From positions 1 to 64,000 of the forward strand of contig NZ_JAJLQY010000014.1 in the NCBI RefSeq assembly GCF_020991275.1: 64,000 nucleotides of DNA. Reading direction: 5' to 3'. The translations under genes were made by a program, and so were the position numbers. Below the pieces are notes generated by a model that was not told the DNA's origin, did not search any database, and worked only from the letters and a program-made list of their open reading frames with translations. Source of the DNA: Actinocorallia sp. API 0066. GTDB taxonomy: Bacteria; Actinomycetota; Actinomycetes; Streptosporangiales; Streptosporangiaceae. Of the stretch, positions 35,691 through 43,712 are shown one piece after another (within the stretch, counting starts at the first letter, position 1; each line of letters opens with the position of its first letter).

Positions 35691-35709
35691 AGTTAGTGGT
35701 CAATCACTA
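35691..35709. promoter_or_regulatory. TetR operator upstream of the MFS gene
   Basis: AGTTAGTGGTCAATCACT (35691-35708), containing TAGTG-N6-CACTA (35694-35709). It ends immediately before the ribosome site of the MFS gene (GGAGAAG, 35714-35720), so a bound repressor would sit at or just after the transcription start. Confidence 0.7.
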
Positions 35710-35724
35710 TCTAGGAGAAGAAAG

Positions 35725-36855
35725 ATGCGGAGTGAGCGCGCCACCCTGGTGTGGACGCTGATCATCACCGGCCTGGCGGGGTTCATGGCCTCGCTGGACA
35801 ACCTGGTCGTCACCACCGCCCTCCCGTCGATCCGGACGGATCTGGGCGGCGGGCTCGAAGACCTCGAATGGACGGTCAGCGCCTACACGCTGACCTTCGC
35901 CGTCCTGCTCCTGTTCGGCTCCGCGCTCGGCGACAGGTTCGGCCGCCGCCGCGTGTTCGGCGCGGGCGTCGCCCTGTTCACCGCCGCGTCGGCGGCGGCC
36001 GCGCTCGCCCCCGGCATCGAGTCCCTCATCGCGGCGCGCGCCGTGCAGGGCGTCGGCGCCGCTGTCATGATGCCGCTGACGCTGACGCTCCTCACCGTCG
36101 CGACGCCGCCGAACCGGCGCGGCCTCGTCTTCGGGATCTGGGGCGCGATCAACGGCCTGGCCGTCTTCGTCGCCTGGGAGATGCGCACGCCCCACCCGAT
36201 GCTGCCCATGCACCTGTTCCGGTCGCGTGCCTTCAGCGCGATGAACGCGGCGAGCCTCCTGATGTTCGCGGGCATGTTCGGGTCGATCTTCCTCCTGAGC
36301 CAGTTCCTTCAGACGGTCCTGGGCCACTCCCCCACCGAGGCGGGCCTACGCATGCTGCCCTGGACGGCGATGCCGCTGCTCGTCGCCCCGATCGCGGGCG
36401 CCGTCTCGGATCGCGTCGGGGGCCGTCCGGTCGTCGCGGCCGGGCTGGCGCTCCAGGCGCTGGGCCTCGCCATGTTCGCCCTCGTCGCCTCCCCTGACGT
36501 CTCGTATGCCGCTCAGTTGCCCTCCCTGGTCGTCAGCGGCATCGGCATGGGCATGTTCTTCGCCCCGGCCGCCGGTGTTGTCATGGCGTCCGTGCGCCCC
36601 GCCGAGCAGGGCATGGCCTCGGGCGCGAACAACGCGCTCCGCGAGCTGGGCGGCGCCGTCGGCGTCGCCTCCCTGGCCGCCGTCTTCGCCGAGCGGGGCG
36701 GCTACACCACCGGCCAGACCTTCACCGACGGCCTAGTCCCCGCCCTCTGGCTGGGCGCCGCCCTCGTCGCCCTGGGCGCCGCCGCCGCCTTCACCCTCCC
36801 CCGCCGCCACCCCACCCCGACCCCCACCCAGGAAGAACTCACCGCCGCCGCCTGA
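35725..36855 (+). CDS. MFS (DHA2-type) drug transporter with apparent in-frame internal deletion
   Basis: 376 aa, whereas DHA2 (14-segment) pumps usually have about 460-520. The N-terminal third is canonical (FMASLDNLVVTTALPSIRTD, FGSALGDRFGRRRVFG, ARAVQGVGAAVMMP). At about residue 145-148 GIWGAINGLAV, which in relatives continues into ALGPLxGG and the following four segments, jumps straight to FVAWEMRTPHPMLPMHLF, normally about 95-100 residues later. The rest is normal to the end. About ten or eleven membrane segments remain, an odd topology for the family, so transport may be lost or changed. Frame is kept throughout. Expression is probably controlled by the adjacent TetR. Confidence 0.85.
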   Translation: MRSERATLVWTLIITGLAGFMASLDNLVVTTALPSIRTDLGGGLEDLEWTVSAYTLTFAVLLLFGSALGDRFGRRRVFGAGVALFTAASAAAALAPGIESLIAARAVQGVGAAVMMPLTLTLLTVATPPNRRGLVFGIWGAINGLAVFVAWEMRTPHPMLPMHLFRSRAFSAMNAASLLMFAGMFGSIFLLSQFLQTVLGHSPTEAGLRMLPWTAMPLLVAPIAGAVSDRVGGRPVVAAGLALQALGLAMFALVASPDVSYAAQLPSLVVSGIGMGMFFAPAAGVVMASVRPAEQGMASGANNALRELGGAVGVASLAAVFAERGGYTTGQTFTDGLVPALWLGAALVALGAAAAFTLPRRHPTPTPTQEELTAAA

Positions 36856-36880
36856 CCCCACCCAGGCCAGGGGCCCCGGC

Positions 36881-37055
36881 CACCCCGACCGGGGCCCCGC
36901 AACGCGTCCCCCAGCGACTTCTCCGGCTCGGCGCACGCGACCTCGACCGGTCACCCCGACCGGAGCCCGAACAGCCTGTCCCCCAGCGGCTTCTCCCGCT
37001 CGGCGCACGCGACCTCAACCGACCACCCCGACCGGAGCCCGAACAGCGCGCCCCC
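36881..37055. repeat. About 2.4 tandem copies of a 71-72-bp repeat
   Basis: Copy 1 is 36881-36951, copy 2 is 36952-37023, and a partial copy 3 begins at 37024. Each begins CACCCCGACCGG and contains a shared TCGGCGCACGCGACCTC block. Copies 1 and 2 differ at roughly a tenth of positions. No plausible ORF spans them. The repeat lies between the converging MFS and PrpD genes. Confidence 0.8.
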
Positions 37056-37289
37056 CACAAAGCCCCCGGGCCGCACGCCCACATCCCCGACGCCCGACCC
37101 TCGTGAGGTTCCAGACGGCGTGCGACGCGTCGTGGGAACGACCGGCCGTCGGCGTCGGATAGACCGGGCGCCGTGTCGTGTTCGCCGCCTGCGACGCCGT
37201 GGCGTGGGTGCGTTTCCAGGGTCTTGGGCCGGGTGTGGGGTAGTGGGAACGATCGGCTGTGGGTGGCGATGGCAGCGGCCGGGTGGGGG
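37056..37289. other. Remainder of the gap between the MFS and PrpD genes
   Basis: No gene seen. A short GTGGGAACGA-type sequence occurs twice (near 37132 and 37241). The final 90 bp is strongly G-rich on the plus strand, i.e. C-rich in a PrpD transcript. Confidence 0.5.
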
Positions 37290-38687
37290 TCAGGGGATCA
37301 GGTGTTTGACCAGGGTGGAGGTGGGGAGGGTGGGGTCGCCGTGGGTGATGGTGGTGAGGAGGGATTCGGCGCGGGCCTGGCCGAGGGCGGTGGTGGTGAG
37401 GTCGCGGAACTTGGTGTCCAGGTCGGACTGGTTGATGGGGTTTTCGGCGGTGCCCAGGGGGCTGTCGACAAAGACGTGTTCGCGGGTTCCGTCCCGGTAG
37501 GTGACGGTGATGTCGGCGACCCACTTGCCGGGGTGGGCGGCGTCGAGGTCGGGCCGGGCGGTGATGCGGATCCGGTTGGCCAGGGCGGCGATCTCGCCGG
37601 ACGGGGAGAGGTCGAGGCGGCCGTCCATGTACTCGTGGTGGGTGCCGAACCCGTTGCCGCGTCCCAGCAGCGCGAGCGCGACCTGGAAGGGCAGGCTGTA
37701 CTGGAGGTTCTCGATGCTCTGCGGCGCGTACGCGTTGGCGTTGCGGGTGCCGACGATGATGTCGCCGCCCGTCTGGATGCCCAGTTCCACCGTGTCGATC
37801 TCGGCGACCCGTCCGGCGAGGCGCCGTGCCCCGTCGATGTAGGCGTGGTTGATACCGCAGCAGCAGTAGGGCTTGATCCAGATCCGGGTGATCTCGAACG
37901 GCGCGTCCAGGCCGAAAGCGGCCACGCCGAGGGACGCGTCGAGGGGACGCCCCACGAACGTCCGATAGAAGCCCTTGTTGCCTGTGAGGAACGCGAGCGG
38001 CCCGGTGATCCCCGCCTCGGCCATTCCGGCCGCGAGGATGCCGTTGCGCGTCCCGATGCCCGCGTGTACCCGCTTCACCGAGCCGCCGGACGAGGTGTAC
38101 TCGGTCGTCCCGGAACAGTGGCTCATCGCGATGGAAAGCGCGTGGACGGTGCGTTCCAGGTCGTATCCGCGCATCTTGGCGACAACGGCGGCGGCCCCGA
38201 AGTTGGCGAGGACGGCGTGCGGGTGGAAGCCGCGTTCCAGCAGTTCGGGCGCGGCGAGCACGCCGATCCGGGTGTAGACCTCGTAGCCGGCGACGATGCC
38301 GAGGAGCACGTCGCGGAGGGTCGCGCCGGTCTCCTCGCCGACGGCGAGCGCGGTCGGCACGACGCAGCTTCCGGGGTGGCTGGAGCTGGCCCGGTGCGCG
38401 TCGTCGTATTCGAAGCCGTGGCCGAAGGTGCCGTTGACGAACGCGGCGTCGGCGGCGCTCATCGTGTCGCCGGCGACGGTGACGTGCGCGGTGCCGGGCA
38501 CGTGTCGTCCCCTGGCCAGGTCGAGGACGGCCTGGCTCCAGGGCAGGGCCGCGCAGCCGACCTGGAGCGCGAGCTGGTCCTGCATGAGCCGGCGCGCGCC
38601 CTGGATCGCTTCGGCCGGGAGCGCGTCGTAGTCGAGGTCGACGACGAGGCGCGCGACGGCGGCTTCGACTGAGGGGAGGTTCTGCAT
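37290..38687 (-). CDS. MmgE/PrpD-family protein
   Basis: 465 aa from ATG 38687. The MmgE/PrpD fold is recognisable by GTFGHGFEYDDAHRASSSHPG (about 85-105), ALSIAMSHCSG, AGIGTRNGILAAGMAEAGITGP and ENPINQSDLDTKF near the end. Characterised relatives are 2-methylcitrate dehydratase (PrpD), aconitate decarboxylase and iminodisuccinate epimerase, so the reaction cannot be fixed. A 2-methylcitrate role would link to propionyl-CoA, but no prpB or prpC is nearby. It is divergent from an aldehyde dehydrogenase with a 65-bp shared promoter region, suggesting a joint catabolic function. Confidence 0.85.
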   Translation of the reverse strand: MQNLPSVEAAVARLVVDLDYDALPAEAIQGARRLMQDQLALQVGCAALPWSQAVLDLARGRHVPGTAHVTVAGDTMSAADAAFVNGTFGHGFEYDDAHRASSSHPGSCVVPTALAVGEETGATLRDVLLGIVAGYEVYTRIGVLAAPELLERGFHPHAVLANFGAAAVVAKMRGYDLERTVHALSIAMSHCSGTTEYTSSGGSVKRVHAGIGTRNGILAAGMAEAGITGPLAFLTGNKGFYRTFVGRPLDASLGVAAFGLDAPFEITRIWIKPYCCCGINHAYIDGARRLAGRVAEIDTVELGIQTGGDIIVGTRNANAYAPQSIENLQYSLPFQVALALLGRGNGFGTHHEYMDGRLDLSPSGEIAALANRIRITARPDLDAAHPGKWVADITVTYRDGTREHVFVDSPLGTAENPINQSDLDTKFRDLTTTALGQARAESLLTTITHGDPTLPTSTLVKHLIP

Positions 38688-38752
38688 GGGATTCGGTCTC
38701 GCTTCCGTGGGGCACTTCACAGTGTGCAATGCATCATATATTGTCCTTGTCC
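38688..38752. promoter_or_regulatory. Divergent promoter/operator between the PrpD-like and ALDH genes
   Basis: A 65-bp gap holding an AT-rich island, with the imperfect dyad CAATGCATCATATATTG at 38727-38743. Such AT-centred dyads are typical of GntR/FadR-type operators. No regulator gene is adjacent. Confidence 0.45.
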
Positions 38753-40240
38753 ATGTCCACCCCAGCAGCGCACCCCGCGTTCCCGGCCTTCGTCTCGGGC
38801 GCGAAGAAGCATCTGATCGACGGCCAGTGGGTCGACTCCGTCTCCGGCAGGACCTTCGACGCCGTCAACCCCGCCACCGGCAAGACCCTCTGCTCCGTCG
38901 CGGAGGGCGACGCGGCCGACGTCGACCTCGCCGTCCGGGCCGCCCGCCGCGCCTTCGAGGGCGAGTGGAGCCGGTGGACCCCGCACCAGCGGCGCAAACT
39001 CATGCTCAAGATCCACGACATCGTCCTGGACAACTTCGACGAACTCGCCCTCATCGAGACCCTCGACATGGGCGCCCCGCTCTCCCGCACGACCAACCTG
39101 CGGGAATGGACCTCCCAGGTCCTCCAGTTCTTCGCCTCCCAGTGCGACGCCGTCAGCGCCTCGGCCCCGCGCAACTCGCTGCCGGGCGACTTCCTGACGC
39201 TCAAGCACCTCGCGCCCGTCGGCGTCGTCGGCGGCATCATCCCCTGGAACGGCCCGCTCATCGGCCTCTGGTGGATCTTCGGCCCGGCCCTCGCCACCGG
39301 CTGCACCGCCGTGCTGAAGCCCGCCGAGGACGCCTCACTGTCCGTCCTGCGGGTGGCCGAGCTGATGACGGAGGCGGGCGTGCCCGACGGCGTCATCAAC
39401 GTCGTCACCGGGTACGGCAAGGACGCGGGCCAGGCCCTGGCCGAACACGGCGACGTCGACCGGATCGCGTTCACCGGCTCCGTCGGCACCGCCCGCTCGA
39501 TCGTCCGGGCCTCGGCCGGGAACCTCAAGCGGCTCCAGTTGGAGCTCGGCGGCAAGTCGCCCGACATCGTGTTCGCCGACGCCGACCTGGACAAGGCGGT
39601 GCCCGGCGCCGCCATGGGCGTGTTCACCAACAGCGGCCAGGTCTGCGTCGCGGGCACCCGGATCTTTGTGCAGCGGTCCGTGCACGACGAGTTCGTGGAG
39701 CGGCTGCGCGACTTCACCGGCACCATCCGCGTCGGCGACACCCTCGACCCTACGACCCAGCTCGGCCCGCTCATCTCCGAGCGGCAGTTGGAACGCGTCC
39801 TGCGATACATCGACATCGGCGGCGGCGAGGGCGCGCGGCTCGCGGCGGGCGGCGGGCGCCTCGCCGGCGACCTAGCCTCCGGCTTCTACGTCGAGCCGAC
39901 GGTCTTCGCGGGCGCGTCCAACGAGATGACGATCGCCCGCGAGGAGATCTTCGGTCCGGTCGCCACCGTCATCCCCTTCGACGACGTGGACGACGCGCTC
40001 CGCCTCGCCAACGACACGCCGTACGGCCTGGCGGGCGGTCTCTGGACCCGTAGCCTCTCCACCGCCCACAAGGTCTCGCAGGGCATCAACGCGGGGACGA
40101 TCTGGGTCAACTGCTACGGCGTCCTCGACCCGTCGGTCGGCTTCGGCGGCCACAAGATGAGCGGCTACGGCTGGAAGGGCGCCCGCGAACACGTCGAGAG
40201 CTTCCTCTACCCCAAAGCCGTCTACATCAATCTCGACTGA
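38753..40240 (+). CDS. NAD(P)-dependent aldehyde dehydrogenase
   Basis: 495 aa from ATG 38753. It has the full ALDH set: PWNGP for the oxyanion Asn, KPAEDASLS, FTGSVGTARSI for the cofactor Rossmann turn, catalytic Glu in LELGGKSPD and catalytic Cys in NSGQVCVAGTR, then EEIFGPVATVIPF. It oxidises an aldehyde to the acid; substrate not predictable. It is the divergent partner of the PrpD-like gene. A strong hairpin 17 nt after the stop ends the transcript. Confidence 0.94.
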   Translation: MSTPAAHPAFPAFVSGAKKHLIDGQWVDSVSGRTFDAVNPATGKTLCSVAEGDAADVDLAVRAARRAFEGEWSRWTPHQRRKLMLKIHDIVLDNFDELALIETLDMGAPLSRTTNLREWTSQVLQFFASQCDAVSASAPRNSLPGDFLTLKHLAPVGVVGGIIPWNGPLIGLWWIFGPALATGCTAVLKPAEDASLSVLRVAELMTEAGVPDGVINVVTGYGKDAGQALAEHGDVDRIAFTGSVGTARSIVRASAGNLKRLQLELGGKSPDIVFADADLDKAVPGAAMGVFTNSGQVCVAGTRIFVQRSVHDEFVERLRDFTGTIRVGDTLDPTTQLGPLISERQLERVLRYIDIGGGEGARLAAGGGRLAGDLASGFYVEPTVFAGASNEMTIAREEIFGPVATVIPFDDVDDALRLANDTPYGLAGGLWTRSLSTAHKVSQGINAGTIWVNCYGVLDPSVGFGGHKMSGYGWKGAREHVESFLYPKAVYINLD

Positions 40241-40256
40241 TCCCTCACGCACACCC

Positions 40257-40292
40257 CGGAGGCCGCCGACGTACTACCGTCGGCGGCCTCCG
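40257..40292. terminator. Bidirectional terminator hairpin between ALDH and DUF2079 genes
   Basis: A perfect 15-bp stem, CGGAGGCCGCCGACG with CGTCGGCGGCCTCCG, and a 6-nt loop. It serves both convergent genes. A near copy of this hairpin is found at 41825-41858. Confidence 0.8.
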
Positions 40293-40299
40293 CTCGCTC

Positions 40300-41718
40300 C
40301 TACGGCCGGTGGTAGACGACGACCCCGTCTATCTCGACGACCTTGTGGAAGCCCTGTCCGGGCAGCCGTGCCAGCGCCTCGTCCTGCTGGCCGATCGATC
40401 GCGGCACACTGGACCGCCGCCGCAGATCGACAGCCACCCAGTCGAACGTCCGCCCGCCGATCTCCGGAAACATGATGACCTGCGTGCGGTGGGTGAGCTG
40501 CGCCGCCAAATGGTTGGTCGTGGCCACCACAACACCGTCGGGAATGCGGCTCAACGCGACGCGGGCCGCAGCCGCGTGCTCGTTCGGCACGACGATCCGG
40601 GTGACGAACGGTTTCTGCAACGCGGTCCAGGGAAGCAGCACAACGACCACCGCGAGAACGGCCCGGCACGCGTACCGGGACCGCCGTATTCCCAGCCCGG
40701 ACGCCCCGACGACGGCAGCGACGAACAGGATCACCATCAGTTGGCCGTTGTAGTGCACCTGCGTGAAATCCCAGTACGCCGGATTCTCCGACGTCAGCCG
40801 CAACGCCAGTCCCGGCGCCGCGATCAGCACGAGCGGCGTCCGGAAGGCGAGAAGACACGTCGTCCCCAGGACCAGGGCGACAAAGACCGCCTTCTCCGGA
40901 TGCTCGACAAAACTCCCGGGGAATCCGAGCAGCGTCTCCAGCGGACCCGACGTCCGCCCGCCCTTCGCCCCAAAATACGCGTACCTTCCCTCCGGATGGA
41001 ACCGGGGAATGATAAGCAAGGTGGTGACGGGAATCGCCGCGAGGCCCGCGAGCACCGTTCCGGCACCCCAGGCCCACTGCCGTTTCCAGCCGAGATAGGC
41101 GCCGACCGCCGCGACCGTCAGGCCCATGTCCTCCTTGACGAGAAGCAGGGCGAGGGCCCAGAGCGCGGCCCGGCGCCACCGGCCTTCGGCGAGCGCGACC
41201 AGGCAGCACGCGGTGATCGGCAGCGCGAAGACGACCTCGTGGAAATCGAACGTGACCAGCCCGACAACACCCCAGGAAAGCCCGAACGCCACCGTGATCG
41301 CCGTGCCGGGCCCGTCCCCGAGCCGCGCCACCGCGAACCGGCCGAGCGGGACCATGGCGAGCGCCGCGAGAACCGCCTGCGCGACGAGCAACGCCCGCGG
41401 ATCGGGCCACACCCAGTAGACCGGCGCCAGCAGCATCAGGATCGGATGAAAGTGATCCCCCAACAGATGAAACCCGTCGCCCTTGATGGGGACGATCGGC
41501 GCCTCAAAACGCGCGTAACCGCGGACCGCCTGGTCGAATATCCCCAGATCGTAGGCCGCCGTCTGCATGTTCGCGTGCAGCCTGAGCGACACAACCGAAT
41601 AGAGCAAGGCGAACACCGAAGCGACAAGAAAAGGACGCCCAGAACGGTAGAAACAGCCGTTCCGAGAGCCCGCCTGACGTTCCCCCGAGTCAGGCAGCCG
41701 CACGTCCGCCCCATGCAT
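40300..41718 (-). CDS. DUF2079 multi-pass membrane protein
   Basis: 472 aa from ATG 41718, with AAGGGG 6 nt upstream. A longer frame to 41928 only reads through a decayed duplicate and its hairpin and is rejected. About nine or ten membrane segments. Family-typical sequence near the N-terminus includes AAYDLGIFDQAVRGYARFE and the luminal-side LGDHFHPILMLLAPVYW, followed by FDFHEVVFALP. The C-terminal soluble part carries RIPDGVVVATTNHLAAQLTH. DUF2079 proteins resemble GT-C glycosyltransferases in layout, but no activity has been assigned that I know of. Single gene, facing ALDH. Confidence 0.82.
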   Translation of the reverse strand: MHGADVRLPDSGERQAGSRNGCFYRSGRPFLVASVFALLYSVVSLRLHANMQTAAYDLGIFDQAVRGYARFEAPIVPIKGDGFHLLGDHFHPILMLLAPVYWVWPDPRALLVAQAVLAALAMVPLGRFAVARLGDGPGTAITVAFGLSWGVVGLVTFDFHEVVFALPITACCLVALAEGRWRRAALWALALLLVKEDMGLTVAAVGAYLGWKRQWAWGAGTVLAGLAAIPVTTLLIIPRFHPEGRYAYFGAKGGRTSGPLETLLGFPGSFVEHPEKAVFVALVLGTTCLLAFRTPLVLIAAPGLALRLTSENPAYWDFTQVHYNGQLMVILFVAAVVGASGLGIRRSRYACRAVLAVVVVLLPWTALQKPFVTRIVVPNEHAAAARVALSRIPDGVVVATTNHLAAQLTHRTQVIMFPEIGGRTFDWVAVDLRRRSSVPRSIGQQDEALARLPGQGFHKVVEIDGVVVYHRP

Positions 41719-41824
41719 GAGGCACCCCTTTTCCCCCGAAACAGCGGCATCGTAGCAGAGCGTGTCCAACACCGAGGGGAACAGCGACACACCGCACTCG
41801 ACTTGCGTTAAGCCGCCGCTCGTC

Positions 41825-41950
41825 GGGGGCCGCCGACGAACCACCGTCGGCGGCCTCCGATTCTCCGGAAACATGATCGCCCGCGTGCGGTGCGTGAGCC
41901 GCGCCGCCAGCCGATTCGTCGTGGCCACGACACCACCGTCGGAATGCGGA
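41825..41950 (-). pseudogene. Decayed duplicate of the DUF2079 3' end plus terminator hairpin
   Basis: On the minus strand 41950-41861 still encodes ATTNRLAARLTHRTRAIMFPE, close to ATTNHLAAQLTHRTQVIMFPE of the intact gene (around 40455-40530), with DNA similarity by eye of about 85%. Directly after it comes a hairpin (41825-41858, 11 perfect pairs) almost identical to the ALDH/DUF2079 terminator. About 165 bp present in the intact copy between these two parts is missing. It marks a former second DUF2079 copy. Confidence 0.8.
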
Positions 41951-41985
41951 CGGACTTCGGCCGCACGCCAAGGGCATCGTCCGCG

Positions 41986-43395
41986 TTAATGTCCTGCGGT
42001 TGCGGATCCCCCTGTTCGACTGTCCAGTCGGCCGGGGCCCGTATCACGGCCGTTCAACTCTTGCCCGTCCCCAACTCGCTGCAGAGTCAGGTCATCCGCA
42101 GAGGGGCCCTGCCTTGTCCTTAGCTGGTGGAGCGCCTGCTTCTTGTCAAAGGCGAAACGGGTGCGCAGAGCATCCAGCGCGCGTTCCGCTGCCGCGCTCC
42201 ACATATCAAACCAGGCATCGCCGTCATCGACGACGGTGCCATCGCGGCCAACTGCGTTGGGAGGCGGCAGCGGCGCGTCGATGACCAGGTACTTGGAATG
42301 TGGAAACGTCGTCATGGACTGGTCGGCTCGACGCCTCGACTCCCTGAGGTGATGCAGTTCGGTCAGGGGATCATTGTGCGTGTGACGCAACCGGCTCCGG
42401 GTATGCGCTGTCCATTCCAGAAGGTCGTCGCCCGGTCGCAGGTTGATAATGAACGGAATGGGGCGGTTCCGGGAGGTGGCAAGGATCTTGATGGTCTCGT
42501 CGGAATTACCGACGTCCGCCGCCCACACCCGGTGCCGACCGATTCCAGCGCCTTCCACATATGTCCGGGTCACTTCAAGCTGGTCACGTTCCAGGAAGCG
42601 GTTCTCCCAATCGTGAGTGAGCCGACCGAAGGCTCGGGACGCGGTGAATGCCACATGGCTGAAGTCATAGTCGAACGCGTACGCGAGAAGGCTCGCCACG
42701 TCCGCGGAGCCCGCCCAATGGCCACCTATCACGGCGATGGACCGCGGCAGTGTCAGCGTGGGTGACCCGGTGCTGTGCCGCGGCGCGTTGAATCGGACCA
42801 CATGGATGGCCAGTTCGCGCGGCTCGCCCTTCCAGGTGATGAACCCGGCGCTCGACCAGGCGAGTTCCTCCGCCAGGAGCTCCTCGATATCCTTGCGTTC
42901 GGCGGCCGAGATCGCCTCGCCGTCCAACCGTCCGAGAATGATGCGGTCGGAATAGTGCAGGCGCTGCTTTCCCGTGCCGAGCCAGACCGGCTGGACCGAG
43001 ATCGTGTACCGCCCTTCCGCGAGAATAGCGCTCGCGATGCGCGCCGCACTCGAGATCGGCGTGGAAGTCAACTGCCTCGCGGCGTGGTTCACCCCCTCAG
43101 CCTGCTCCTCCAACTGATCGAGGTAGATGAGCAGGTTGTCGACACCGTCGAGGAATCCCGCCGCGGCCAGCAAACGCAGCCTCGACAGGTTCAACGCCTC
43201 GGACAACCGCACCAGGTCGTCCATGCTGGGGCGCGTCTGGCCACCGAGAATGCTCTGGGTCTTCGCCCGGCTGAATTTCGCCTGTGCGGCGAGCTGGTCA
43301 CGGGTAAGTCCCTGCGCCGCTTCCCGCAACATCTGGCACCACGGCTCGCGGAGAAACCTGCCCGGGGTCCGCTGCCCGCCTTCCACATTTGCCAT
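41986..43395 (-). CDS. XRE-type regulator with large uncharacterised C-terminal domain
   Basis: 469 aa from ATG 43395. A helix-turn-helix spans about 20-80 (QMLREAAQGLTRDQLAAQAK, RAKTQSILGGQTRPSMDDLV). The remaining 390 residues fit no domain I recognise and are not DUF5753. They include SSAARIASAILAEGRYTISV (about 114-133), an acidic helical pair KDIEELLAEELAWSS and a WFDMWSAAAERALDALR segment. Codon usage is less GC-extreme than in core genes. An inverted repeat 36-71 bp upstream may be its operator. The gene ends 35 bp from the DUF2079 remnant, so the duplication boundary and this gene may have arrived together. Confidence 0.6.
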   Translation of the reverse strand: MANVEGGQRTPGRFLREPWCQMLREAAQGLTRDQLAAQAKFSRAKTQSILGGQTRPSMDDLVRLSEALNLSRLRLLAAAGFLDGVDNLLIYLDQLEEQAEGVNHAARQLTSTPISSAARIASAILAEGRYTISVQPVWLGTGKQRLHYSDRIILGRLDGEAISAAERKDIEELLAEELAWSSAGFITWKGEPRELAIHVVRFNAPRHSTGSPTLTLPRSIAVIGGHWAGSADVASLLAYAFDYDFSHVAFTASRAFGRLTHDWENRFLERDQLEVTRTYVEGAGIGRHRVWAADVGNSDETIKILATSRNRPIPFIINLRPGDDLLEWTAHTRSRLRHTHNDPLTELHHLRESRRRADQSMTTFPHSKYLVIDAPLPPPNAVGRDGTVVDDGDAWFDMWSAAAERALDALRTRFAFDKKQALHQLRTRQGPSADDLTLQRVGDGQELNGRDTGPGRLDSRTGGSATAGH

Positions 43396-43712
43396 ATCGG
43401 CACGCTACGGCAGGAGACCTGCTGCGGCCACTCTCGTGCCAAACCGTTGGCACGGCAGTTCGAGAGTTCAGCATGGCGACCTTTCCGGACCTACAGCAAA
43501 CTGACGGCGACTCGTCCACGCCGCACCGCGCCGCCCAGCTCCGTGCCCCGATCAGAGGCCAGCCCACCAACATTGGACGAGTAAAGGACAGGCCAAAAAG
43601 TGACGCTACGTCATACCTGTGTGACTGGAAGTTCAAGCTCCGCTGATGCCAAGATCCGACGCATCGTGAACGACCAGCGCAGGTGACTGCCTGGCTCTGA
43701 TGGAGGGAACAC
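43396..43712. other. Gap between the XRE gene and the proline-rich membrane protein gene
   Basis: 317 bp. It contains the inverted repeat listed separately and should hold divergent promoters. I see no small gene. Confidence 0.5.
43431..43466. promoter_or_regulatory. Nested inverted repeats, candidate operator of the XRE gene
   Basis: CGTGCCAA-ACCG-TTGGCACG (43435-43454) is perfect with 8-bp arms. It is nested in an outer CTCTCG (43431-43436) and CGAGAG (43461-43466) pair. It lies 40 nt upstream of the XRE start, in the divergent region. Confidence 0.6.

Noticed and set aside
36881-37055. CRISPR array
   Set aside because: Units are contiguous, with no unique spacers, and there are fewer than three copies; no cas genes.
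41719-41928. 70-codon N-terminal extension of the DUF2079 protein
   Set aside because: It translates the decayed duplicate and its hairpin; the ATG at 41718 has a ribosome site.
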